64,000 nucleotides of DNA from the NCBI RefSeq assembly GCF_000987775.1, contig NZ_LAHO01000011.1, positions 1-64,000 of the forward strand, in the 5' to 3' direction. Under the pieces are notes generated by a model, which worked only from the letters and a program-made list of their open reading frames with translations, searched no databases and was not told the origin of the DNA. Shown piece by piece: positions 17,899 to 25,136 of the stretch. How positions within the stretch are numbered: position 1 is the first letter of the stretch; the number at the start of each line of letters is the position of its first letter. The position numbers and the translations under genes were made by a program. The stretch is from Arsukibacterium ikkense. GTDB taxonomy: Bacteria > Pseudomonadota > Gammaproteobacteria > Enterobacterales > Alteromonadaceae.

Positions 17899-18678
17899 TC
17901 ATAGTTGGATTGGGCCTGATGGCAGTTGATGAAAATATTCATTAATCAGCCCTTCGGCAATCATTGATTGAACAGCATCGGCTAAACGCTGCTGCAGATT
18001 CGCATGTGGGCTGGCTCTGGAGAGGCCTAAATGCACAAAGCGCGGCTCGGTAAGTTCGAAGGAGACACTGGCGAACTTAAACTGGCCGTGGTATGACGGG
18101 TTGCTTCTAATCCTGTTACGGGCTATTTCTGCAGTACTAATTAAGGCATCGCCACGACCTCTGAGTAACAATTCCAGGCCGGAATCCTGCGAGTCCATCA
18201 TAATGGTGTTTCGGTGCGTGGTCAGCATTTTAATAGTTTCGGCATTGTAGGTGTAGCCGCGAATAAGGATCAGGTTTAGCTGCGTCAGCCCGGCCACCGA
18301 TTCGATATCCGGGCTGTCTTTTCGCAATAGCAATACTTCTGAGCGGGCATAATCAACGGGGATCATAAACATAAAGCGCTCCCGCTCGGGGCTGGAGTTC
18401 AGGCGGATCATTACATCAGTTTTACCTTGCTCCATCAGCCTTAAACAGCGGGCAAATGGGGTGTTAGGGCTGTACCTCAGTTTTACTCCTGCGCGTCTTG
18501 CTACCTCTTGCATAAAATCCACCGTTGGCCCAAATGGCATACCGGTTTCAGGGTAATTATGCCGGTCAGGTAAGTGATCTAAACACCATTCCAGCTCTGG
18601 CCGAATATCTTGTTGTGCCACCGCATAACAACATATTGTAAGCCAAAGTAGCACACCGCTTAGCCAACGCATTCGCAT
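17899..18678 (-). CDS. Periplasmic solute-binding-like protein (SBP_bac_3 type)
   Basis: The 259-aa protein has a signal peptide ending at CYAVAQQ. It has the two-lobed architecture of family-3 amino-acid-binding proteins: an N-terminal lobe with FGPTVDFMQEVARRAGV and RCLRLMEQGKTDVMIRLNSSPERERF, then a return segment. No permease or ATPase gene is adjacent. Such stand-alone proteins in this group often have sensing or unknown roles rather than transport. It is oriented against malQ, and the whole gene sits between two copies of a 29-nt repeat, which suggests insertion after malQ. The ligand cannot be read from the sequence. Confidence 0.7.
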   Translation of the reverse strand: MRMRWLSGVLLWLTICCYAVAQQDIRPELEWCLDHLPDRHNYPETGMPFGPTVDFMQEVARRAGVKLRYSPNTPFARCLRLMEQGKTDVMIRLNSSPERERFMFMIPVDYARSEVLLLRKDSPDIESVAGLTQLNLILIRGYTYNAETIKMLTTHRNTIMMDSQDSGLELLLRGRGDALISTAEIARNRIRSNPSYHGQFKFASVSFELTEPRFVHLGLSRASPHANLQQRLADAVQSMIAEGLINEYFHQLPSGPIQL

Positions 18679-18786
18679 TATGACATGACCTTATTTTGAA
18701 AAATTATAAGCGTCGTTAAAGCATAGCATAATATATATATACAAAATTTTTCTGTTGAAGTCCGATGTGCCTGTCCACCATGTACG

Positions 18787-18815
18787 CTGATAACAGCAAT
18801 GGCGCAGCAACGCCG
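18787..18815 (+). repeat. 29-nt direct repeat, copy 2
   Basis: This is a partial duplicate of the malQ 3' end (28/29 identical to 17799-17827), lying between the binding-protein gene and the barrel gene. It is non-coding here: the in-frame upstream extension of the next gene across it translates as MAQQRR, echoing the MalQ C-terminus. Confidence 0.75.
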
Positions 18816-18954
18816 TACAAACAAAGCCGCACTTTTAGATTATTTTGTTACACATTGTTTGCATAAATCCATTTACCCACCCTTTTGTTTCAGTTATAAA
18901 CACAACCGCGAAGCGCTCGCTAAGCTCCAATCACTTAATAAAATAGGATGTTTT

Positions 18955-19641
18955 ATGCTGTTTAAAAAAATTGCGTTAGTCGCTGCAGTATTCAGTTGCA
19001 CCGCCGTACAAGCCAACACTGCACCAAGTTATCGTTACCTGCAGGGTTCAATAGAGCATATCTCACAGTCTGGAGACGAAAGCTTTTCAGATACCGGTTT
19101 TGGGGCAGCAGGCGCCTGGCAGTTTAATAACAACTGGTTTATCGCCACAGAATGGCAGCGTTTTACTGACAGTGAGTCTTATACTGAAAGTTTTAACAAT
19201 GAACGGGTAGACATGTCACTTAAGCTAACGTTAGACCGATATTATTTTGGTACTGGTTACGTTATGCCGATCAGCGATATTACCAATATCAGCTTTGCCG
19301 GCTATATAGGCAGCTATCGTGTAGGTGTGAGAAGCAGTTTCCAGGCTTTTATTAATAATCAGCTGTCTTTCTCTGATAGCTACAGCGACAGCAGTTCAAA
19401 TGAATCTGTTAAAGTTGAAACGGTAGTTCGCTCTAATATCAACAACAACGTAGAGCTAACGGGCCGGGCTTACTATGAATACCTGAATGCCAATCTGGAC
19501 GACAAAAGCCAGTATGGTTTAGGCGCAGGCGCCCAGTACAATTTCACCCCAAACTTTGCGCTGAGAGCCGACTTAAGTTACGGCAGGCTGCTGGATGAAA
19601 ACACCACGCAATTCAGCCTGGGTGCGCGTTACCACTTCTAA
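18955..19641 (+). CDS. Small outer-membrane beta-barrel protein
   Basis: The ATG at 18955 (AGGA 6 nt upstream) gives 228 aa with a signal peptide (MLFKKIALVAAVFS, cleaved near VQA). The rest consists of alternating amphipathic strands rich in aromatic and Ser/Asn residues, ending in a terminal Phe (FSLGARYHF), the C-terminal signature for BAM-dependent barrels. It resembles small OmpA/OmpW-like porins of 8-10 strands. An upstream in-frame start at 18799 is rejected because it reads through duplicated malQ sequence. It is expressed from the AT-rich region around 18720-18760. Specific function is unknown. Confidence 0.75.
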   Translation: MLFKKIALVAAVFSCTAVQANTAPSYRYLQGSIEHISQSGDESFSDTGFGAAGAWQFNNNWFIATEWQRFTDSESYTESFNNERVDMSLKLTLDRYYFGTGYVMPISDITNISFAGYIGSYRVGVRSSFQAFINNQLSFSDSYSDSSSNESVKVETVVRSNINNNVELTGRAYYEYLNANLDDKSQYGLGAGAQYNFTPNFALRADLSYGRLLDENTTQFSLGARYHF

Positions 19642-19658
19642 AGATAAATTTATTCAAC

Positions 19659-19696
19659 CACTGGCTCAGCGCTCATTAGTGCCCACTGAGCCAGTG
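19659..19696. terminator. Hairpin between convergent genes
   Basis: CACTGGCTCAG and CTGAGCCAGTG form a perfect 11-bp stem with a 16-nt loop, between the barrel gene (plus) and the lipoprotein gene (minus). There is no strong T-run, so termination efficiency is uncertain. Confidence 0.5.
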
Positions 19697-19710
19697 TTAC
19701 CTGAGGCGGT

Positions 19711-20115
19711 TTAGTCAACAAACACCGCTAAACCTTGTGCGTTATGATAATACTTTATCACATCCCGAACACTTGACTGTACACCATCAAATGAGGACAC
19801 GCGTTCTTTTACCGCTTCTTCCTCAAACTTAGTTAACACAACACCATTAGCACCAAGCGCAGCCGCTTCGGATATTAATGCATTTATCACTTCATCCTGT
19901 TTTGATTGCTTGCCAGCAACTGTCGAACCAATACTCCGGGCTGACACAATTGCTATTTCAGTAAATTGAGCTGGTGCTTCGTTATAAACAACCACTGCTG
20001 AGGATGAAGTTGCCGCGCGAACCTGACCGGTCAGCTGATGTGAGGAGTTTGAAGAGTTTAAAGAGCAACTGGCTATTAATAAACAAAGTAATATACAAGC
20101 GAATAATTTAAGCAT
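19711..20115 (-). CDS. Small lipoprotein of unknown function
   Basis: The 134-aa product has a lipoprotein signal with lipobox LIASC (Cys at residue 17). The mature part includes a VIVSARSIGS-like strand and ISEAAALGANGVVLTKFEE. This pattern (alternating ALGAN-VV) is seen in DUF4156/YbjQ-like small periplasmic folds and recurs in the N-terminal part of the protein at 58599 (AAAGADAVILTEVQG). No enzyme motif is visible. It is the first of four consecutive minus-strand genes without clear core functions. Confidence 0.6.
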   Translation of the reverse strand: MLKLFACILLCLLIASCSLNSSNSSHQLTGQVRAATSSSAVVVYNEAPAQFTEIAIVSARSIGSTVAGKQSKQDEVINALISEAAALGANGVVLTKFEEEAVKERVSSFDGVQSSVRDVIKYYHNAQGLAVFVD

Positions 20116-20272
20116 TTCTTAGTCTCTTTAGCTATGTGGTTTTAACTGTTCCGCTTATCGCGGTAGTGTTTACCAGACTTTTGGCCCGATAATGAACATA
20201 TACCATGTTGCCTTGTTATACATCATCTTTAAGCAACTTATAACGCTGCCGTTAATCTCGGGCAACTTATTG

Positions 20273-20290
20273 GCCGTCTATTCAGACGGC
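20273..20290. terminator. Small hairpin downstream of the 20305 gene
   Basis: GCCGTCT and AGACGGC pair around ATTC, 15 nt after the stop of the minus-strand gene at 20305. No T-run follows on the minus strand, so a terminator role is only possible. Confidence 0.4.
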
Positions 20291-20304
20291 TTTGAAACGT
20301 CTTG

Positions 20305-20709
20305 TTACTTAGAAGCCAAGTGATCATGATAGAGCTCTGCATCTACAAGCCCGACAAGGACGTTACCGATCACCATCGTTCCGTTTGAGTCGATTATTCC
20401 GCCTTCACCGTCGACAATGACTGAGAAATATGCCAAATCTTGGCGAGTCGCCTGCGCGGGGGCCGCTTCCAACCGATTTAGTTCAACCTTTACGGCTTGT
20501 CCGCTGCTAAGAACTAACTCCATCGCATTAGAATCATTAGGGTTCAGAGCAACCAACTCTGCCAGGACCTTTGATACTTCATAAATGTGAGCATAGGTTT
20601 CTTGTCCCGTTCTCGAGACTTTCTCTTTTCCCCCTAATTGGAGCAATCCAAAAGTAGCAACAGCGCCAAATGCTATTGCAGATAGGTGGGTTAGTATTCC
20701 TTTAGTCAT
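20305..20709 (-). CDS. Membrane-anchored small protein of unknown function
   Basis: The 134-aa product has an N-terminal hydrophobic segment (residues about 8-25, ILTHLSAIAFGAVATFGLL) that acts as a signal anchor or uncleaved signal. A soluble domain follows, with helical YAHIYEVSKVLAEL and strand-rich DLAYFSVIVDGEGGIID. The RBS is TAGGAGAG before ATG at 20709. I do not recognise a family. It lies 47 nt downstream of the 62-aa gene on the same strand, so the two are probably cotranscribed. Confidence 0.55.
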   Translation of the reverse strand: MTKGILTHLSAIAFGAVATFGLLQLGGKEKVSRTGQETYAHIYEVSKVLAELVALNPNDSNAMELVLSSGQAVKVELNRLEAAPAQATRQDLAYFSVIVDGEGGIIDSNGTMVIGNVLVGLVDAELYHDHLASK

Positions 20710-20756
20710 ATCTACTCTCCTAGAGACGTTTAAGGCCCGCCACAGATGCGAGCAAC

Positions 20757-20945
20757 TTATTGCGGTACTGCGATAGTGAACAAGTCGACCAGAGTATACG
20801 CAAGCAAGCCCGATACTTGTGCAACAGATTTTAGAATGTCAGCAGGTATGGCTACGGCAGCACCAATACCAATAATAGCTATTGACGAATAAGCTAGGGC
20901 AACACCCAGAATGACGGCGACTACCCAATTTTTAAATTGATCCAT
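20757..20945 (-). CDS. 62-aa membrane peptide
   Basis: The small protein is almost entirely hydrophobic, with two probable membrane segments (about 7-33 and 40-60). A strong RBS (AAAGGAG, about 7 nt before ATG) supports it as real. The sequence GTTAGGC lies about 20 nt before the start on the same strand, the position where a recombined integron cassette boundary would fall, but a complete attC is not seen. Function is unknown. It could be a small membrane regulator or a holin-like peptide, with no evidence favouring either. Confidence 0.55.
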   Translation of the reverse strand: MDQFKNWVVAVILGVALAYSSIAIIGIGAAVAIPADILKSVAQVSGLLAYTLVDLFTIAVPQ

Positions 20946-20983
20946 CTACTTACTCCTTTTTTTGCCTAACGCCACCAGCAAGC

Positions 20984-21010
20984 GCGGCTTTGTAGTGAAG
21001 GCGAAGCCGC
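20984..21010. repeat. Hairpin in the spacer before the 62-aa gene
   Basis: GCGGCTT and AAGCCGC form a perfect 7-bp stem in the GC-rich spacer between the GNAT gene and the 62-aa gene, next to GCCTAAC at 20964-20970 (GTTAGGC on the minus strand). It may be a terminator for the GNAT gene or part of a decayed attC site. Confidence 0.4.
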
Positions 21011-21049
21011 AACGAAAAAGACGTCGCCGTGCCTGGCTTTGATAAATTT

Positions 21050-21481
21050 TTATAGCGCCATATGCAAAAGTGGATAAGGCTTACCCTGACCATCGACTGG
21101 TGAGCGGCCAGTCACTTTAAAGCCAATATACTGGTAAAAACCTAGTGCCTGTCCATTCTGTTCGTTTACATCGACCTTTGATGCGCCCTGCACTTTGATA
21201 GCATTAGCTGCTAACATGGCACCAATGCCTTTTCCGCGGGCATCAGGTGAGATGAATAACATTTCAATATTACCGTCATGGACGCCACAAAATCCCTGTA
21301 TTTCACCGTTGCCGTTTTTAGCGCACCTTAAATCAACAGCGTCAAAGTACTGTTCCAGAATTAACGGCTTTAACTCCTGCAGATCATCTTCAGCTAAAAA
21401 GTCGTGGGTTGCTCTGACCGATGCCTCCCAGATTTCTATCAGCTTAAGGTGATCTGCTTTTTCTACGATCTCAATATTCAT
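21050..21481 (-). CDS. GNAT-family N-acetyltransferase
   Basis: With the start at 21481 (MNIEIVEK) the protein has 143 aa, the normal size of a single GNAT domain. It shows the acetyl-CoA-binding motif A (FISPDARGKGIGAMLAANAI, R/Q-x-x-G-x-G/A form) and motif B with ALGFYQYIGFKVTGRSPVD. It most resembles YjaB/YhbS-like small acetyltransferases. The acceptor substrate is unknown. An upstream in-frame start at 21559 would add 26 residues without family similarity. It is a common type of cargo in cassettes and islets, matching the unusual nature of the neighbouring genes. Confidence 0.8.
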   Translation of the reverse strand: MNIEIVEKADHLKLIEIWEASVRATHDFLAEDDLQELKPLILEQYFDAVDLRCAKNGNGEIQGFCGVHDGNIEMLFISPDARGKGIGAMLAANAIKVQGASKVDVNEQNGQALGFYQYIGFKVTGRSPVDGQGKPYPLLHMAL

Positions 21482-21707
21482 CACTACGCCCGATTGAAAA
21501 TTTAACAGCTTAATAATTTGTAACTTCCACCCTCTTACGCTGTGTAAACTACACTCCACCTTTTGTAAATCAATTGACGTTATCCAATAACTATCAGTGT
21601 ATCAACATATTTTTGGTGTGGTTTCTGGTACGTTACGGTAAAAGCGGGGTTTATGCTGGCAATTTACGTGGTAACAACATATCACCATTATATGGCGGCT
21701 ACTGCAG

Positions 21708-21736
21708 TAAAAAGGGCTGCAGTTGCAGCCCTTTGG
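21708..21736. terminator. Terminator downstream of the S9 peptidase gene
   Basis: AAAGGGCTGCA and TGCAGCCCTTT form a near-perfect stem with A-rich and T-rich flanks, 28 nt after the peptidase stop on the minus strand. Confidence 0.75.
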
Positions 21737-21763
21737 TTGATGGTTGTAAATCGTTAACTAGCG

Positions 21764-24190
21764 TTATGGCGCCACAGCTGGCGTGGCGTTTTTTACAAAC
21801 TCATCCAGCCAGCTCTGGGTTTCCCATAGCATATGCAATACTGATTCGCGGGCGCGGTAGCCGTGCGATTCCAGTGGCAGCATCACTAAGCGGGTAGTAC
21901 CACCATGGCCTTTTACAGCCTGGTACAGGCGCTCGCTTTGCATCGGGAAGGTGCCGGAGTTGTTGTCGTCACTGCCGTGGATTAGCAGTAAAGGCGTTTT
22001 TAGTTTATTGGCATGGAAAAACGGCGACATGGCCAGGTACAAATCCGGATCATCCCACAGCGTACGTTGCTCACTCTGAAAACCAAAAGGCGTTAAGCTG
22101 CGGTTATAAGCGCCGCTTCTGGCAATACCAGCTTGAAATAAGTTGGTATGCGCCAGCAGATTAGCGGTCATAAAGGCACCATACGAGTGGCCGCCAATGG
22201 CTACGCGCTGTGGGTCGGTTACACCACGGCTTACCCCGGCTGCTATAGCGGCTTCGGCATTGAGTACCAGCTGGGCAATAAAGTTATCGTTTGGCTCCAC
22301 TTCACCTTCGCCAACAATTGGCATGGTCGCGTTGTCCAGTACTGCATAACCCTGGGTGGCCAGAAATTGCGGGGTCCAGTAACTTACCCGGTTAAAGCGG
22401 TACGGCGAATCAGCTACCTGGCCGGCGGCCGCGGCATTGCGAAACTCGCGCGGGTAAGCCCAGATCACCGTTGGCAAAGGGCCATCGCGTTTAGCATCAT
22501 AGCCTGAGGGTAAAATCAGGTTGGCCGACATCGGCACGCCATCGCCACGCTGGTAGTTTATCAGCTCGCGGCTGATCCCCAAGGTATGCGGCATCGGGTG
22601 TGGCGTGTTGGTTAAGGCGGTTAACTCACCGCTTTGCAGATCGCGCAGGTAAAAATCGGCCGGCTCGGTGGGTGCTTCGCGCTGAGTCAGCAATTTGCCG
22701 CTGGGTAGCAGCGTAATAGGGTATTCATAGTACGGGGCGGCTGAGCGCCACAAGCGTTCAGTATTGCCAGTGGCCAGTTCGAACTTGTCGATAAAGGGCC
22801 GGTTACCCTCTTCGGACGCACCTACCGCCGTAAGATACAGCTGCCCTTGCTCTACGCGCAATAAGCGCTGGCCATTGGCGGCGGTGGTCATTAATGGCCG
22901 GCCCGGATCGGCATAGCGGTCTTCGGTAGAGCGCTGCCAAAGCAAACGCGGTTCGGCACTGCCATCGGGGCTAACCAGCCAGACTTTTTCCTGCCGATCC
23001 TGCCACCAGCCTTCATACACCAGTGCCGTACTGGCATTGGCCGCCAACAGATTGCGAAACCGAAACGCCATATCCAGTAATTTTACCGGTTCAGCGTTAA
23101 AAGGTGCCGCCAGTTGCCACAGTTGATCGCGCACCTCAGCCGGGTTTTTCGGGTCGCCGCCATCAGCTGCCTGCGCCCAGTGCAAAGTAGCCGGGGCATC
23201 GCTGCGCCAGCTAACACTGCGCGGCCCGGTTACCACCGCATCAAAGGCGATTGGCAGGTTGTCGGCTACCGGCTGGTTAGCCACGGTGTAACTTACTTCA
23301 CCGCGCAGGTTCCATACTTCGGTGCTGTTGGCAAAACGGAATAGCGGTACTGCATAAGAAAACGGCGGTTCAATCCGGTTTACCAGAATATGCTGGTTGT
23401 CAGGGGACAAACTAAAGCTGCGAATTAACGCTGGCTTGCCAATGTTAGTGATTTTATTTTTCAGGCTGATTTTCAGCAGCTGGCTGCTGAAATAGTGGCT
23501 GAACAGCGCTTCGTCATGCTGATCTTTTAATAAATCCTGATAGGTACGTGCCGGCGCAGTACGACCACGCGCTTCGGTAACCACCGGCCCGGCCGGCACT
23601 TTAGTCGCTACCGGTGCGGCACCACGTCTGGCAGCAACGGCCAGCAGGTACAGCTCTTCATTGTTAGCAGCCCATTCCAGCCGCGCACCCTGAATGGCAT
23701 TGGGTTGCAGCTTGCCCCAGCGCTTGGCGGTAGCATTTTTGGTATCAATCCGCCATAAGCTGCTTTGGTTATCATCCAGTTGTACCACGGCAATATAGCG
23801 GCTGTTAGGTGACCATTCTGCAGCAATCACTTTCAAGTTTGCCGGCAGGCCTTTAATCGCGCGGCTGTCACCACTGGCGATATCAATAAGAGTAACCCCG
23901 GCAATATAACGCGGCTGGCTGGGGCCGTTATTCGCCGGGTTTAAACGCACCCCGGCCAGGCGGTGTTCCGGCGCCGCTAAATCAGCCAAGCTGGGCAAGG
24001 CCGGAAACTGCAGACTTAACAACATTAAGCCGTCAGGGCTTAAACTGGCACTGGGGGTGGGCGCTGCATCAACAATGGCGGTGATTTCGCTGGCAGGTTC
24101 GCGGTAGCCGGTATCAACAGCCGTAGCCAGCAGGCTAAAAGAGAGCAGGCTCAGCCATAAACTGGCAGCCAGCAACAGTGTTTTTTGCAT
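21764..24190 (-). CDS. Exported S9-family prolyl-oligopeptidase-like serine peptidase
   Basis: The protein is 808 aa with a signal peptide (residues 1-24, ending in LLATA). A beta-propeller-like N-terminal domain (about 40-560, with repeated SPDG/SPNSRYIA segments) caps a C-terminal alpha/beta-hydrolase domain. Nucleophile Ser669 lies in GGHSYGAF, the Asp in HGSDDNNSGT and the His in ESHGYRARE, giving a complete triad. The layout matches glutamyl endopeptidase/acylaminoacyl-peptidase-like S9 enzymes found in gammaproteobacteria, probably periplasmic. The RBS AAGGATG precedes ATG. It is divergent from the barrel gene at 24502 and unlinked to an obvious pathway. Confidence 0.88.
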   Translation of the reverse strand: MQKTLLLAASLWLSLLSFSLLATAVDTGYREPASEITAIVDAAPTPSASLSPDGLMLLSLQFPALPSLADLAAPEHRLAGVRLNPANNGPSQPRYIAGVTLIDIASGDSRAIKGLPANLKVIAAEWSPNSRYIAVVQLDDNQSSLWRIDTKNATAKRWGKLQPNAIQGARLEWAANNEELYLLAVAARRGAAPVATKVPAGPVVTEARGRTAPARTYQDLLKDQHDEALFSHYFSSQLLKISLKNKITNIGKPALIRSFSLSPDNQHILVNRIEPPFSYAVPLFRFANSTEVWNLRGEVSYTVANQPVADNLPIAFDAVVTGPRSVSWRSDAPATLHWAQAADGGDPKNPAEVRDQLWQLAAPFNAEPVKLLDMAFRFRNLLAANASTALVYEGWWQDRQEKVWLVSPDGSAEPRLLWQRSTEDRYADPGRPLMTTAANGQRLLRVEQGQLYLTAVGASEEGNRPFIDKFELATGNTERLWRSAAPYYEYPITLLPSGKLLTQREAPTEPADFYLRDLQSGELTALTNTPHPMPHTLGISRELINYQRGDGVPMSANLILPSGYDAKRDGPLPTVIWAYPREFRNAAAAGQVADSPYRFNRVSYWTPQFLATQGYAVLDNATMPIVGEGEVEPNDNFIAQLVLNAEAAIAAGVSRGVTDPQRVAIGGHSYGAFMTANLLAHTNLFQAGIARSGAYNRSLTPFGFQSEQRTLWDDPDLYLAMSPFFHANKLKTPLLLIHGSDDNNSGTFPMQSERLYQAVKGHGGTTRLVMLPLESHGYRARESVLHMLWETQSWLDEFVKNATPAVAP

Positions 24191-24501
24191 GGTTTCATCC
24201 TTATTTTAGCAATACTTCAGTTGTAACATAGCCACTACCAGCCGGCAGCAGTTAAGCGACCACATCCCGATTTTGTACGGTAAGGTTCAGATAAATTTGC
24301 AAATCTTAATTTTGTTCCTGTAACAGTTAAGTCTCCGTTCAGCTGCGAATTCGTACATTAGCCACACCAAGCAGCCTTAGCTTAACCTTATTGCTCAACC
24401 GAGCTTACAGCAGACACGCTTTTAACAGCGCTATGATAGTTACCTGGCTGCAAGTAGCCGACACTCAGAAACATTTTTTATTATTTAATAAGGATACACA
24501 T
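24191..24501. other. 311-bp divergent intergenic region
   Basis: It contains the promoters of the S9 peptidase (minus) and barrel gene (plus). I see no further gene, repeat or clear operator. The in-frame extension of the barrel gene to 24391 is not protein-like. Confidence 0.5.
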
Positions 24502-25077
24502 ATGTTCAAAAAAATCTCTTGCCTGGCGGTTATTGCCGCCCTTAGCAGCACATCGGCGCTGGCCAATGAAGGCCTATATATTGGCGGCCAACTGAGTAGC
24601 ACTAAACTGAAGGTGGCAGTAGCGGGTGAGTCAGACTCGGAAAGTTTTAATGTGTTATCGGGCCTGGCCGGCTATAAGTTTAATCCGTATTTTGCACTGG
24701 AAGCGCGTTTAGGCAAGGGCATTAGCGATCAAAGTGCTACTGAAGATGGTTTTCGCGAAAGCATTTCAGTTAGCCATCAAAATGCCTTTTTGGCCAAAGG
24801 CATCGTACCCATAAATGACGTATTTTCTATGTACGGCGTCGCCGGTTTTGCGGCGGTAAAATACAAATTTAAAGAAAGCGGTGATGGATTTTCGGCATCC
24901 GCTAGCGAAACCATTGATGGTTTTTCTGCCGGTGTCGGCGCAGCGTTTAACCTGAACAGTCAGTTGTCACTCACCATAGAATATCTGCAATTACCCAACA
25001 AAAAATACTCCGTTGGCCCTGCCAATATTAAATTGAAAACTAACAGTGTTACCGCAGGGATCAATTACGCATTTTAA
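24502..25077 (+). CDS. Small outer-membrane beta-barrel protein (OmpA/Ail-like)
   Basis: The ATG at 24502 has AAGGA upstream and gives 191 aa: signal peptide 1-22 (cleaved after SALA), then GLYIGGQLSSTKL and strongly alternating strands ending in a terminal Phe (TAGINYAF). Size and the Gly-Leu-Ala-Gly-Tyr-Lys turn pattern fit the eight-stranded OM_b-brl/OprF-N family. No peptidoglycan-binding OmpA C-terminal domain is present. It is expressed alone, with a terminator just after. It is comparable in style to the barrel at 18955, but they are not obvious duplicates. Confidence 0.75.
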   Translation: MFKKISCLAVIAALSSTSALANEGLYIGGQLSSTKLKVAVAGESDSESFNVLSGLAGYKFNPYFALEARLGKGISDQSATEDGFRESISVSHQNAFLAKGIVPINDVFSMYGVAGFAAVKYKFKESGDGFSASASETIDGFSAGVGAAFNLNSQLSLTIEYLQLPNKKYSVGPANIKLKTNSVTAGINYAF

Positions 25078-25095
25078 TGATTAAGCGCTCCTAAA

Positions 25096-25117
25096 AAGGG
25101 TCGCTGCTGCGACCCTT
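25096..25117. terminator. Hairpin terminator between convergent genes
   Basis: AAGGGTCGC and GCGACCCTT form a perfect 9-bp stem with loop TGCT, between the barrel gene and the M13 peptidase gene. Confidence 0.7.
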
Positions 25118-25136
25118 AATCATCCGACATTAACCC

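Noticed and set aside
18799..18954. Upstream extension of the barrel protein from ATG at 18799
   Set aside because: It has no RBS, begins with MAQQRR copied from the duplicated malQ end, and hides a good signal peptide starting at 18955.
20964..21046. Complete integron attC site before the 62-aa gene
   Set aside because: GTTAGGC and a hairpin are present, but no matching left-hand core motif or paired arms were found, so only a lead is reported.
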